Assembly: GCF_003860465.1 (NCBI RefSeq)
Contig: NZ_CP034183.1
Location: 1,996,001-2,060,000 of the forward strand
Direction: 5' to 3'
From: Deinococcus psychrotolerans
GTDB lineage: Bacteria; Deinococcota; Deinococci; Deinococcales; Deinococcaceae
DNA length: 64,000 nt
Shown: piece by piece, positions 18,173 to 27,436 of the stretch
Layout of the letters: each line of letters opens with the position of its first letter
Numbering within the stretch: position 1 is the stretch's first letter
Position numbers and translations under genes: made by a program
The notes under the pieces: model-generated
The model's input: only the letters and a program-made list of their open reading frames with translations
Databases searched by the model: none
Told to the model about the DNA's origin: nothing

Positions 18173-18996
18173 TATTTCAGCCGCATCAGGGCACGCTTGG
18201 CCAGCACGCCCGCCAGATGCGCCCGGTACTCGGCGCTGGCAAAACGGTCACTGAGCAGGTCGCCCGCATCTACAGCATTTTGGCTGGCCTGCTGAATATG
18301 GTCGTCGCTGAGATCCGTCCCGATGGCCGCTTCCAGCTTGCTGAGCCGCACCGCTTTTGGCCCCGCGCCGGTCATGGCGATCTTGACACCGTCCGGCCCG
18401 CTGACCGCCGCCACGCCGACAATGGCGTAGTGGCTGGCCGGATGCCGGAACTTTTCGTAAGCGCCCTTGCCAGCTTGGCGCGGAATATGAATCTCGGTGA
18501 CGATCTCGCCTTCCGCCAGGGCCGTTTCAAACATCCCCAGGAAGTAATCGTCCACACCGACCACACGCTCACCGCCTGCCGAGGTTAGCTTGAAACTCGC
18601 GCCCAACGTCAGCAGGCCCGCCGGGTAATCGGCAGCCGGATCAGCGTGCGCCACCACACCGCCCACCGTGCCCCGGTTGCGAACCATCGGATCGCCGACC
18701 CAGCGGGCCATGTCGGGCATCAGCGGCGCGTACTCGGCCACCGTTTTGTCATAAAGCAGTTCGGAATGGGTCACGCCCGCGCCCAGAATCAGTGTGTCGC
18801 CGTCGGTGCGAATGCCGCGCAGCTCGTCTAATGCCGAAATGTCGATCAAGGCCGAAGGCGAAGCCAAACGCAGTTTCATGGTGGGAATCAGCGAGTGGCC
18901 GCCGGCCAGCAACTTGGCGTCGGGGTTGCTGGCGAGCATTTGCAGGGCGTCTTGGACGCTGGAGGCGCGGTGGTAATCAAAGGGGGTCGTGTACAT
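18172..18996 (-). CDS. coxM: FAD-binding medium subunit of CO-dehydrogenase-like molybdenum hydroxylase
   Basis: 274 residues, close to the family length. Two FAD-binding motifs are visible: LAGGHSLIPTMKLR (about 31-44) and NRGTVGGVVAHADPAADYPA (about 108-127). It carries electrons from the iron-sulfur subunit to an acceptor. It is the fourth gene of the set coxG, coxS, coxL, coxM. Its stop codon TAG is built from the TA target of the adjacent MITE-like element plus the element's terminal base; without the insertion the frame would stop with TAA at the same place, so the protein is intact. Confidence 0.9.
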   Translation of the reverse strand: MYTTPFDYHRASSVQDALQMLASNPDAKLLAGGHSLIPTMKLRLASPSALIDISALDELRGIRTDGDTLILGAGVTHSELLYDKTVAEYAPLMPDMARWVGDPMVRNRGTVGGVVAHADPAADYPAGLLTLGASFKLTSAGGERVVGVDDYFLGMFETALAEGEIVTEIHIPRQAGKGAYEKFRHPASHYAIVGVAAVSGPDGVKIAMTGAGPKAVRLSKLEAAIGTDLSDDHIQQASQNAVDAGDLLSDRFASAEYRAHLAGVLAKRALMRLK

Positions 18997-19092
18997 GTGG
19001 CTCCTTTGGAGGGGGTGTTGGGCGGGAAGGGGGGCAATCGCTGGCGCTCACTCCCCATCAAGCGGGAGGGAGCGCAGCAAATTAATTTCTTC

Positions 19093-21507
19093 TCAGTCGT
19101 CCGCCGCTTGCCCCACCGTTTGCACGCCGCCCTTCATGGCCCGCCAGACTTTTTCCGGCGTGAACGGCATGTCCACGTGGTGATGTCCGAAGGCACGCAG
19201 CGCGTCGTTGACGGCGTTGGCCACCGCTGCGGTGCTGGCAATCGTGCCCGACTCCCCGATCCCCTTGACGCCGAGTGGGTTGTGGGGGCTGGGGGTCACG
19301 GTGTGGTCGATCTCAAACATCGGCAAGTCTTCGGCGCGGGGCATGCTGTATTCCATAAATGAGCCGGTCAGCATGTTGCCTTCCTCGTCGTAAACGGCTT
19401 CTTCCAAAATGGCCTGACCAAAGCCCTGAGCGATGCCGCCGTGAACCTGACCTTCGACCACCAGCGGATTGATCAGCGGGCCGCAGTCGTCCACGCAAAC
19501 ATACTTGGTCATCTTGACGTGGCCGGTGTCGGCGTCGAGTTCCACCACCGCGATGTGGGTGCCGAACGGATAGACGAAGTTCTTGGGGTCGTACATGTAC
19601 TGGGCTTCCAGACCCGGTTCCATGCCTTCGGGGAGGTTGTGGGCAAGGTGGGCCATCAGCGCCACATCGAAGAACGACTTGCCGCCTTCCGGCACACCCT
19701 TGACCTTGAATTGCCCATCAGCAACTTCAATATCTTCGGGTGAGGCTTCCAGCAGGTGCGCGGCGATTTTGGTGGCTTTGTCTTTGATGCGGCCCAGCGC
19801 CATTTTGAGGGCGCTACCGCCCACCGCTGCACTTCTGGAGCCGTAGGTGCCCCAGCCGAACGGCATCTTGCCGGTGTCGCCGTGAACGATGACCACGTCT
19901 TCCATCGGGATGCCGAATTCTTCAGCGGCGATCTGGGCAAAGGTGGTTTCGTGGCCCTGTCCGTGCGAGTGGCTGCCGGTCAGCACTTCGATTTTGCCGG
20001 TGGGCATGACCCGCACCACCGCACTTTCCCACTGTCCAGCCTGAGCGCCGAGCTGACCGACCAAAGCGCTGGGCGCGAGGCCGCAGGCTTCCACATAGGT
20101 GGAAAAGCCGATGCCGATATAGCGCCCATTCTTGAGGCCCTCGGCCTGCTCTTTGAGTAAGTCCTGATAGCCGACCATCGTCAGCGCTTTGTCTAGTGCG
20201 GCCTCATAGTTGCCGGAATCGTAGACCAGCGCCACGGGGGTCTGATACGGGAAATCCTCAGGCTGAATGAAGTTCTTGCGGCGCAGTTCGGCGGCGTCCA
20301 TGCCGAGTTCGGAAGCGGCTTTGCTGACGATCCGCTCCACGAGGTAGGTGGCTTCGGGGCGTCCAGCTCCCCGGTAAGCGTCCACGGGTACGGTGTTGGT
20401 GAAGACACCAGTGACTTTGCCGTGAACCGCCCCGAACTTGTAAGTGCCGTTGAGCAGCGTGCCGTACAAATACGTCGGCACGGCGGGCGCGAAGGTGGTC
20501 AGGTACGCGCCGAGGTTGGCAATGGTGTCGACTTTGAGGGCCAGCATCTTGCCGTCTTTGGTGAGTGCGAGTTGCGCCTCACTTTCGTGGTCGCGGCCCT
20601 GCATGTCGGTGACAAAGCTCTCGGAGCGCCGGGCAGCCCACTTGATCGGGCGATTCAGTTTTTTGGCGGCAAACAGCACGATCACTTCTTCGGGGTACTG
20701 CATGATCTTGGAGCCAAATCCCCCGCCCACGTCCGGCGAGATGACGCGCAATTTGTGTTCGGGAATGCCCAACACGAAGGCCGCCAGCATCAAGCGGTGA
20801 ATGTGGGGGTTTTGCGAGGTGGTGTGCAGCGTAAATTCCTCGCTGGCCCGCTGGTACTGCGCCAAGCTGGCACGCGGCTCAATGGCGTTGGGCACGAGGC
20901 GGTGGTTGCGGAGCTTGAGGCTCACCACATGGTCGGCCTGCTTGAACAGCTCGTCAGCCGCGGCGGCGTCGCCAATTTCCCAGTTGAAGGCCACGTTGCC
21001 GGGCGCTTCGGGGTGTACGAGCGGCGCACCTTCTTTGAGGGCGTCACTGCCCAGCGAAACGCCGCCGAGCGGTTCCAAATCCACCTCAATCAGGGCCACC
21101 GCGTCTTCGGCCAGCGCCCTCGTGTCGGCAATCACGACGGCCACAATGTCGCCCACGTAATGCACTTCGCCGTGCGCGATGGCCGGGTGCGGCGGAATCT
21201 TGAGATCGGGGAGGAGCCAGCCGGTGGGGATACTGCCGACTTTGGCGTCGGCGAAATCTTGGCCAGTCAGCACGGCGCGGACGCCTTCCAAGGCCAGCGC
21301 AGCGGAAGCGTCTATGGTGCCAATTTTGGCGTGTGAGTACGGGCTTCTGAGCATCGCCGCGTGAAGCTGGCCGTGCACGTTGATGTCGTCGGTGTAGTGC
21401 CCCTGCCCGGTGATAAAGCGCGGGTCTTCCACACGCTTAACGGACTTGCCGATGTATTTTTGCGGCCCTTCGGGAGCGTGGTAGTTGGAGTCGGGAAGCT
21501 GGGTCAT
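19093..21507 (-). CDS. coxL: Molybdopterin-binding large subunit, form II CO-dehydrogenase-like
   Basis: 804 residues from ATG at 21507 (GGAG seven bases upstream; the frame extends upstream without support). The order fits the xanthine dehydrogenase family: small a/b hammerhead domain (about 15-130), then the Mo-cofactor domain with GGGFGSK and, near residue 395, AYRGAGR. True form I CO dehydrogenases have AYxCSFR there, so this is form II, whose natural substrate is often not CO. The catalytic Glu is in KGIGESGT near the C-terminus. MoeA and MoaE genes in this window serve its cofactor in general. Confidence 0.9.
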   Translation of the reverse strand: MTQLPDSNYHAPEGPQKYIGKSVKRVEDPRFITGQGHYTDDINVHGQLHAAMLRSPYSHAKIGTIDASAALALEGVRAVLTGQDFADAKVGSIPTGWLLPDLKIPPHPAIAHGEVHYVGDIVAVVIADTRALAEDAVALIEVDLEPLGGVSLGSDALKEGAPLVHPEAPGNVAFNWEIGDAAAADELFKQADHVVSLKLRNHRLVPNAIEPRASLAQYQRASEEFTLHTTSQNPHIHRLMLAAFVLGIPEHKLRVISPDVGGGFGSKIMQYPEEVIVLFAAKKLNRPIKWAARRSESFVTDMQGRDHESEAQLALTKDGKMLALKVDTIANLGAYLTTFAPAVPTYLYGTLLNGTYKFGAVHGKVTGVFTNTVPVDAYRGAGRPEATYLVERIVSKAASELGMDAAELRRKNFIQPEDFPYQTPVALVYDSGNYEAALDKALTMVGYQDLLKEQAEGLKNGRYIGIGFSTYVEACGLAPSALVGQLGAQAGQWESAVVRVMPTGKIEVLTGSHSHGQGHETTFAQIAAEEFGIPMEDVVIVHGDTGKMPFGWGTYGSRSAAVGGSALKMALGRIKDKATKIAAHLLEASPEDIEVADGQFKVKGVPEGGKSFFDVALMAHLAHNLPEGMEPGLEAQYMYDPKNFVYPFGTHIAVVELDADTGHVKMTKYVCVDDCGPLINPLVVEGQVHGGIAQGFGQAILEEAVYDEEGNMLTGSFMEYSMPRAEDLPMFEIDHTVTPSPHNPLGVKGIGESGTIASTAAVANAVNDALRAFGHHHVDMPFTPEKVWRAMKGGVQTVGQAADD

Positions 21508-21700
21508 GAATGCTCCTTTGGAGAGGCTATGGGGAACAGAGAAGGACAACCCCTGCGCCCCTTTGGGGCACCTCCCCTTAAAGGGAGGCAAAAGCTTTTA
21601 AGGGGAGCTGGCCGCGTCTTGAGCAGAACGGACGCCCTTGAGGACGCCTGCCCGAGACGCGGACTGAGGGGGAGTGAGCGAAGCGAATAGTTTTTCTTCC

Positions 21701-22207
21701 TCAATCGTCCGCTGCTTGCCCCTGTTCCGCACCTTTCTGGCGCATCACAGCCGCCGCCTTGGTAATGGCCTTGACGATGTTGTGGTAGCCGGTGCAGCGG
21801 CAAAAATTCCCGCCGAGCTGCTCTCTGATTTCGTCTTCGCTGGGGTCGGGATTGCGGCGGATGATTTCGGCGGAAGCCATGATCATGCCCGGCGTGCAAA
21901 AGCCGCACTGGAGGCCATGCTGCTCCCAAAAGGCCGCCTGAATCGGATGAAGCTCGTCCACGCTGCCGATGCCTTCGATGGTTTTGACGTCCATCCCGTC
22001 GGCCTGTACGGCAAACAGGGTGCAGCTCTTGACCGCTTCGCCGTTGAGCGACACGGTACACGCGCCGCACTGACTGGTGTCGCAGCCGACGTGGGTGCCG
22101 GTGAGTTCGAGTTCGTCGCGCAAAAACTGAACGAGTAGCGTGCGCGGCTCGACTTGAGCAGATGTGGGCATGCCGTTGATATTGATGGTAATCGGTACAC
22201 GACTCAT
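21701..22207 (-). CDS. coxS: [2Fe-2S] small subunit of CO-dehydrogenase-like hydroxylase
   Basis: 168 residues, normal size. The plant-type ferredoxin cluster is bound by CDTSQCGAC plus a following Cys (VKSCTLF), and the second cluster by CGFCTPG and CRCTG, both complete. It passes electrons from the Mo site to FAD. It lies between coxG and coxL; the 190-base gap before coxL contains several inverted repeats. Confidence 0.95.
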   Translation of the reverse strand: MSRVPITININGMPTSAQVEPRTLLVQFLRDELELTGTHVGCDTSQCGACTVSLNGEAVKSCTLFAVQADGMDVKTIEGIGSVDELHPIQAAFWEQHGLQCGFCTPGMIMASAEIIRRNPDPSEDEIREQLGGNFCRCTGYHNIVKAITKAAAVMRQKGAEQGQAADD

Positions 22208-22241
22208 GCGGCCTCCTTGAGTGGGTCAGCAAGTAAAAGAA

Positions 22242-22694
22242 TCAAGCGGTTTGCGGCTGACTGGCTTCTTTGTCCAGATTGGCAAAGAACACGTCGGCTT
22301 GCTGCTGGGTAATGCCGCCGATCAGCCGTCCGGCGAGGGTGGCGAGCATGCCGCGCAGCTTGGGTTCGCCTTCCCAGTCGATCTGGGTTTTGCCGCCCTC
22401 CACCTCGCTGAGCTTGAGGGTGCCGGTGGCGGTGACGATGCCGGTGGGGCTTTTGGCGTCGATGCTCAGCGTCATCTGCTGCGGCGGCTGACGGTCGGTG
22501 ATGGTGACTTTGGCTTGAAATTTGCCTTTGACTGGCCCAACGGCCACGTTGAGGACGGCGTTGTACTGGTCTGGGCCGCTGGCGACCATCTCGGTAACGC
22601 CCGGCACGCAGCGGGCCAGCACGTCGGGGTCTTGCAGCAAAGCCCAAACTTTTTCCTGCGGCGCGTTGATGGTATGTGATCCCTGAACTTGCAA
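22242..22694 (-). CDS. coxG: CoxG-like SRPBCC protein (first copy)
   Basis: 150 residues from a TTG start at 22694, chosen because GGAGGTG lies just upstream and no ATG fits. The sequence is a START/Bet v1 (SRPBCC) fold: GSHTINAPQEKVWALLQDPD at the start and a C-terminal amphipathic helix with GRLIGGITQQQADVFFANL. CoxG is reported to anchor or deliver substrate or electrons for the CO dehydrogenase at the membrane. It is first in the cox operon. A second copy lies at 24602. Confidence 0.85.
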   Translation of the reverse strand: MQVQGSHTINAPQEKVWALLQDPDVLARCVPGVTEMVASGPDQYNAVLNVAVGPVKGKFQAKVTITDRQPPQQMTLSIDAKSPTGIVTATGTLKLSEVEGGKTQIDWEGEPKLRGMLATLAGRLIGGITQQQADVFFANLDKEASQPQTA

Positions 22695-22847
22695 AAAGCA
22701 CCTCCGGGAGAATGGAGCGCCCCGCGTTGGGAAAGCGGCTCCTATATTGAAGTTGAGTACCGTTTAACACTAACACTTCTGGCCGCGCCCTGAGAGAAGC
22801 GACGCCCACAAAAACGACGCCTAGAGAGAATCCTGAGCGGCGTTGGA

Positions 22848-23708
22848 TTAGAACGAGAGCTTGCCCGCCAAAAAGTCGCGCATCGTTTCGGGGGAACGCC
22901 CCAGCACCTTAGCCAGCGCTCCATCAACAGCCCCGAATTCGCCGTCGCGGCTGGCCTGATAAAACCCCAACGAAATGGCTTGGCGATCAGCAGGCACATT
23001 GCCAGCATTCATGGTCGCCTGAAACTGGTCATCGCTGATGATGACGCGCTCAATGGGTTTGCCAAGAATATCGGAGGCCAGAGCGCCCAGCCCCGCCAGA
23101 TCAAAAGCTGTTGAGGCGGTCAGCGGCGGGGTGGGGCCGTCAAATCGGCCTTCGTTGGCCAAAATGAGAGCGGCGGCCTCGGCCAGATCGGCGTGGGTCG
23201 TCCATGACACCGGGCCGTCTTGTGGAGCGCTCAGGATTCCGGTCTGAGGCGCTTTGCCCATAAAGATCACGGCGCTGCTGGCATAAAAGCCGTTGCGGAG
23301 CGCCGTGTAGGGCACGCCTGACGCCGCAAGCAGAGCTTCGGTGGCGGCGTGGGTTCTCATGGGCGGGAAAGCTGAGTTTGGGCTGGCGGCCATGTGGCTA
23401 GTGTAGAGAATCCGCCCCGCACCCGCCCGCTTGGCTGCGTCAATGGCCGCCCCGTGCTGCTGCATGGCCGTTTCACCGCTCTGGCCCGACGAAACGATCA
23501 GGACTTGACTGGCTCCCTCAAAGGCGTCATCGAGACTGGCGGGATCGGCAAAGTCACCTCGGCGCACCCGCACGCCGCGCTCCGCAAACGCGCTGGCTTT
23601 GGCAGGGTCGCGCACACTCACACCCATTTGGTTGGCGGGCAGAAGTCGGAGCAGCGCCTCGGTAACGGCGTGGCCGAGCTGTCCGGTGGCTCCGGTTATA
23701 ACAATCAT
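22848..23708 (-). CDS. NmrA/QorB-like NAD(P)-dependent oxidoreductase
   Basis: 286 residues. The N-terminus MIVITGATGQLGHAV is a Rossmann GxxGxxG site, and SVRDPAKASAFAERGVRVRRGDF, read in parts, fits NmrA-type atypical short-chain dehydrogenases such as quinone oxidoreductase 2 (QorB). It lacks the classical YxxxK catalytic pair at the usual place, as these proteins do. AAGGAG precedes the ATG. It is divergent from a TetR regulator, which probably controls it. Confidence 0.85.
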   Translation of the reverse strand: MIVITGATGQLGHAVTEALLRLLPANQMGVSVRDPAKASAFAERGVRVRRGDFADPASLDDAFEGASQVLIVSSGQSGETAMQQHGAAIDAAKRAGAGRILYTSHMAASPNSAFPPMRTHAATEALLAASGVPYTALRNGFYASSAVIFMGKAPQTGILSAPQDGPVSWTTHADLAEAAALILANEGRFDGPTPPLTASTAFDLAGLGALASDILGKPIERVIISDDQFQATMNAGNVPADRQAISLGFYQASRDGEFGAVDGALAKVLGRSPETMRDFLAGKLSF

Positions 23709-23749
23709 GGAGTTCTCCTTGTCGGTAGCGGAATCTGGCTCATTTCCAC

Positions 23750-23780
23750 TGTTAGCAAATTTTATATATCATAGATAACA
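23750..23780. promoter_or_regulatory. Possible TetR operator
   Basis: The AT-rich 31 bases between the divergent reductase and tetR genes begin TGTTAGC and end GATAACA, an imperfect dyad (outer five bases perfect). It lies where an autoregulating TetR protein would be expected to bind. Confidence 0.35.
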
Positions 23781-23830
23781 GCCCGGTACAAGCGCCGTTT
23801 ACCTGAGCTGCCAGCCTTTATAGTCGGCAA

Positions 23831-24559
23831 ATGACCCAAGCGCCCGCCATTCAGCACGCCAGCGAACCCAGCGCAAATCAGGACGCCATGCGGGAGCGTA
23901 TCTTGAGCGCCGCGCTTGAGCTGCTGGCCCGCGAGGGAGAAAGCGCACTGACCACCCGCGCAGTGGCCGCCGCCGCTGGTATTCAGCCGCCGACGCTCTA
24001 CCGCCATTTCAGCGACAAAAGCCGTTTGCTCGACGCGGTGGCCGAGTACGGCTTTGCTCAGTACCTCGCCGAGAAACAAGTGCGTGAACATGGCCTTGAC
24101 CTTGTGCACAACCTGCGGAGGGGCTGGGATTTGAATGTGGAGTTTGGGCTAAGCCACCCCGCCGTGTTCGCCTTGATGTCGGGCAACCGCCGAGCGGGGA
24201 AGCCGTCACCAGCGGCAGCGGCAGGCGCTCAGCATCTCAAAAAGCAGATGAGCGCCCTCGCCCTGGCCGGACGCCTACGGATCAGCGAAGACCGCGCCAC
24301 CGACTTGATGCGGGCCGCGAGTCTAGGGATCGTTCTCACCTTGCTAGAAACGCCCGAAGCGGGCCGCGACTCAGGCTTATCGGTGGTGGCCCGTGAAGCG
24401 GTGCTGGCGGCTCTTCTGACCGACGCGTCAAACGTTGAGAGTTCAGCGTCGGCGCAAGCGGTTATTACGTTGCGGGCCGCCCTGCCGGACGTGACAGTGC
24501 TGAGCGCGGGCGAGAAAGCCTTGATGAATGAGTGGCTAGAGCGCTTGAGCACAAGCTAA
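23831..24559 (+). CDS. TetR-family transcriptional regulator
   Basis: 242 residues. The N-terminal helix-turn-helix is standard: RERILSAALELLAREGE, then TRAVAAAAGIQPPTLYRHFS. The C-terminal ligand domain is not recognisable. TATAGT (23819-23824) lies exactly six bases before the ATG with no ribosome binding site, so the mRNA is predicted to be leaderless. Divergent orientation suggests it represses the QorB-like gene. Confidence 0.9.
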   Translation: MTQAPAIQHASEPSANQDAMRERILSAALELLAREGESALTTRAVAAAAGIQPPTLYRHFSDKSRLLDAVAEYGFAQYLAEKQVREHGLDLVHNLRRGWDLNVEFGLSHPAVFALMSGNRRAGKPSPAAAAGAQHLKKQMSALALAGRLRISEDRATDLMRAASLGIVLTLLETPEAGRDSGLSVVAREAVLAALLTDASNVESSASAQAVITLRAALPDVTVLSAGEKALMNEWLERLSTS

Positions 24560-24601
24560 ACCCCGCCGCTTCCCACTGACTACACACCACTCCCGCCGCG
24601 T

Positions 24602-25060
24602 TCAGGCTTCCTGACTCAGCCGCCCAAAAAACCGGTCGGCGTAGCGCTGGCCCGCTCCGGCGTCTTTGGCCTTGCTCTCAATCAGTTTGCCGCCCACCCC
24701 AGCCAGCAAGCCCGAGAGCTTGGGCGTGGCGACCCAGTCGATGCGGGTGGTTTCGCCCAAGTCGGTCAGGGTCATTTTGGTGTGCAAAATCGCCGTGCCG
24801 GTGATGGTTTTGCCTTCCACTTCCAGCTCCATATATTCGGGCGGTCTGGCATTCAGCACCCGCACGATGGTTTTGAACTTGCCTTTAACCGGCCCCATAT
24901 TGACACTCAAAGTGGCCCGCATCTGGCCGCCCTGCTCGGCTACGGCGTCGCTGAGGCCCGGCACCACCTTGACCATCACTTGAGGGTCTTGCAGCATCTC
25001 CCACACGCGGTCACGGGGAGCGGAAACGGTACTGCTGCCTTGAAAAGTATGCGCTGACAT
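24602..25060 (-). CDS. CoxG-like SRPBCC protein (second copy)
   Basis: 152 residues from ATG at 25060; a longer frame upstream has no support. MSAHTFQGSSTVSAPRDRVW, LQDPQVMVKVVPGLSDAV and the GKLIESKAKDAGAGQ helix are close to CoxG at 22242, so the two are paralogues. It is not next to a molybdenum hydroxylase gene; it is 1.9 kb upstream of the cox set, behind the TetR and reductase genes. Its partner is unknown. No clear ribosome binding site was seen. Confidence 0.8.
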   Translation of the reverse strand: MSAHTFQGSSTVSAPRDRVWEMLQDPQVMVKVVPGLSDAVAEQGGQMRATLSVNMGPVKGKFKTIVRVLNARPPEYMELEVEGKTITGTAILHTKMTLTDLGETTRIDWVATPKLSGLLAGVGGKLIESKAKDAGAGQRYADRFFGRLSQEA

Positions 25061-25188
25061 GCTGTGTATTGTGACGCGGCGGGGTGAGAGAGGAACGTGA
25101 AAAGGGGCAGCGTTTTTTGGCCTGTAACTTTGGATGGACGCGGCGCGTGGGGGCGGCAAGTTACCCTTCTTGCATAAGGAGACCCACC

Positions 25189-25749
25189 ATGACCAATCCC
25201 GAGAATGAAGGCGTCAACCTCAACAAGACCGCTCCGGCCAACGATCTGCGGATTGACCCGCCACATGCTCCACAGGTGCCGCCGCACCAGCAAGACGTGC
25301 CGAGTTGGATCGACGAAGCGACCCGCCCAGCCGCGCCGCGCACTCCTGAAACTCAGTCGCAAGCTTATTTCAACCCGCGTCAGCCCAGCGGCGAGGCAAC
25401 CATCAATCCCGAGCCGCTCAGAATCACCCAAGCGGGCGACATCAGCTCGCGCAAATTGGTGGCCGGCCTGCTGGCGATCTTCCTCGGCACGCTGGGCGCA
25501 CACAAGTTTTATCTGGGCCGCACCACGCCCGGTTTGATGATGCTATTGGTCAACATCGGCGGCTGGTTTCTAACCGGCGTGCTGAGCATCGTCACCTTCG
25601 GCATAGGGGCATTGGTGTTGGTGCCGCTGATGACGCTGGTCTTTACGGCGCTGTGCATCGTCAGCATCATCGAGGGCGTGGTGTACCTGACCCGCAGCGA
25701 CGAAGAGTTTAACCAAACCTACCTAGTGGGCCGCAAAGATTGGTTCTGA
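25189..25749 (+). CDS. TM2-domain membrane protein
   Basis: 186 residues from ATG at 25189, with AAGGAG eight bases upstream. Residues 1-80 are hydrophilic and Pro-rich. Residues 85-165 are the TM2 domain: KLVAGLLAIFLGTLGAHKFY, the LGRTTPGLMMLL signature, and a second helix pair. TM2 proteins are small membrane proteins of unclear function. A terminator follows. Confidence 0.9.
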   Translation: MTNPENEGVNLNKTAPANDLRIDPPHAPQVPPHQQDVPSWIDEATRPAAPRTPETQSQAYFNPRQPSGEATINPEPLRITQAGDISSRKLVAGLLAIFLGTLGAHKFYLGRTTPGLMMLLVNIGGWFLTGVLSIVTFGIGALVLVPLMTLVFTALCIVSIIEGVVYLTRSDEEFNQTYLVGRKDWF

Positions 25750-25765
25750 AGCTGAGTGGCACAAC

Positions 25766-25804
25766 AAGCGTGGCCGCCGGATACCACCGGGGGCCACGCT
25801 TTTG
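25766..25804. terminator. Terminator between TM2 gene and gcvH
   Basis: AAGCGTGGCC and GGCCACGCTT form a perfect 10-bp stem, followed by TTT on the plus strand and a shorter T-run on the minus strand, so it may work for both convergent genes. Confidence 0.75.
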
Positions 25805-25824
25805 GTTGCCGCAAAGCTCAGTGC

Positions 25825-26187
25825 TTAGCCGTTGGCCGCTTCGTAGGCCGCCGCGTCCATCAGGTCGCCGCCTTCTTCGGTCACGTCCAACTTGAACAGC
25901 CAGCCGTCGCCATAAGGCTCGCCGTTGACCTGCTCCGGTGCGCTGCCGAGCGCTTCATTGACGGCCACGATCGTTCCGCTGGCCGGTGAGTAGATATCCG
26001 AGGCGGTCTTGACGCTCTCGACCACGGCCACTGTTTCGCCGGCCTTGACCTCGCGGCCCACTTCGGGCAATTCCACGTACACCACGTCACCGAGCTGATC
26101 TTGCGCGAAATCGGAAATGCCCACCGTGCCGTCATCTTTGAGCCACTCGTGACTGGCAGCGTACTTCAGGTCTGAAGGGATATTCAT
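25825..26187 (-). CDS. gcvH: Glycine cleavage system H protein
   Basis: 120 residues, standard length. SHEWLKDDG is the family start and the lipoyl Lys is K60 in [12 protein letters not shown]. The lipoyl arm shuttles the aminomethyl group between the P, T and L proteins. AAGGAG precedes the ATG. It follows gcvT on the same strand after 60 bases. gcvP is not in the window. Confidence 0.97.
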   Translation of the reverse strand: MNIPSDLKYAASHEWLKDDGTVGISDFAQDQLGDVVYVELPEVGREVKAGETVAVVESVKTASDIYSPASGTIVAVNEALGSAPEQVNGEPYGDGWLFKLDVTEEGGDLMDAAAYEAANG

Positions 26188-26249
26188 GGCGTTATTCTCC
26201 TTGATTTTGAACCGAAATGTGTGGGAAAAGAGGCTTGCAACCCGCAGCG

Positions 26250-27332
26250 CTACACGTCCGCTTTTTTGTAGAACGGCAAGGCCACCCGCCGCGCTTCATG
26301 CAGCTTACCGCGCACTTCCACGCCGTAGGCCTCGGCGTCGGCGCTCTGGACATTGACCAGGGCCATCGCCACCGGGTAGCCCAGCGTGGGGCTGAGGCTG
26401 CCGCTGGTGATGTGGCCCACCACTTGCCCGTCAAGCTGCACCGGATAGCCTTCGCGCACCGGCACTTTGTCCAGGGTGAGGCCGATCAGCTTTTGGCTGG
26501 GCGCGAGGTCGATGTGCTCGCGGCCCAGATGCTGCTTGTCTTTGACCACCCAGGTGTAGGTGCTGCTGAGCGGGTGAATAGAATCGGAAAACTCGTGGCC
26601 GTAAAGCGGAAAACCCGCTTCCAGCCGCAGGGTGTCGCGTGCGCCGAGGCCAGCGGGAATCAGGCCCGCCGACAGCAGCTGGTTCCACATCTCCTCAGCT
26701 TGCTCGGCGGCCACGAACACCTCGAAGCCGTCCTCGCCGGTGTAGCCGGTGCGGGCCAGCCAGACCGGGAGGCCGAAGAGGTGAGCAGAAAAGAAACTGT
26801 TTTTCTTGCGGGCGATCAAGTCGGTGTCGGCGTGCAGCTGCAGGAGGTCAGCCGCTTTGGGCCCCTGCACGGCGATCAGGCCCCACTGATCCGATTCGTC
26901 GGTGAGCACTGCGCTGTACTTGGCGGCCTGCCGGGTCAAATGCGCCCAGTCTTTGGCGATGTTGGAGGCGTTGACCACCATAAAAAATTCGTCGGCTGAG
27001 ACGCGGTAGATGTAGATGTCGTCCACCAGACCGCCCGTCTCGCCCGGCAACCAGTTGTACTGAGCGCGTCCGGGGCGCAGCTTGCTGAGATCGTTGGTGG
27101 TCACATACTGCAAGAAAGCTTCGGCGTCCGGCCCCGTCACACGGAATTCGCCCATGTGCGACACGTCGAACATGCCCGCACTTTCGCGCACCGCCGCGTG
27201 TTCAGCTTTGACCCCGGCGTACTGCACAGGCATATCCCAGCCGCCAAACGGCACCATTCTGGCTCCGGCCCTCAGGTGAGCAGCGTGCAGCGGCGTGCGC
27301 CGGAGCGCTCCTGTTTCGTCTAAGTTGGTCAC
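26250..27332 (-). CDS. gcvT: Aminomethyltransferase (glycine cleavage T protein)
   Basis: 360 residues from a GTG at 27332. The start [21 protein letters not shown] and the folate-binding Asp in [20 protein letters not shown] fit GcvT. It transfers the methylene group to tetrahydrofolate. TAAGAT lies seven bases before the GTG, predicting a leaderless mRNA. It is divergent from the PBP gene with 104 bases between; no glycine riboswitch was recognised there. Confidence 0.95.
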   Translation of the reverse strand: MTNLDETGALRRTPLHAAHLRAGARMVPFGGWDMPVQYAGVKAEHAAVRESAGMFDVSHMGEFRVTGPDAEAFLQYVTTNDLSKLRPGRAQYNWLPGETGGLVDDIYIYRVSADEFFMVVNASNIAKDWAHLTRQAAKYSAVLTDESDQWGLIAVQGPKAADLLQLHADTDLIARKKNSFFSAHLFGLPVWLARTGYTGEDGFEVFVAAEQAEEMWNQLLSAGLIPAGLGARDTLRLEAGFPLYGHEFSDSIHPLSSTYTWVVKDKQHLGREHIDLAPSQKLIGLTLDKVPVREGYPVQLDGQVVGHITSGSLSPTLGYPVAMALVNVQSADAEAYGVEVRGKLHEARRVALPFYKKADV

Positions 27333-27436
27333 GCGTTTTATCTTAACGCGGGGCTGCTGGGTGGAGGCGGGGGAGGCCAGAAGAAGTTCGGCGCAGCTTA
27401 GCCGCCGCTTAGCAGGGGGCGCTATGCTGGCTTCAT

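Noticed and set aside
27333..27436. Glycine riboswitch between gcvT and the PBP gene
   Set aside because: Only 104 bases lie between the genes, gcvT appears leaderless, and no tandem aptamer pattern is visible.
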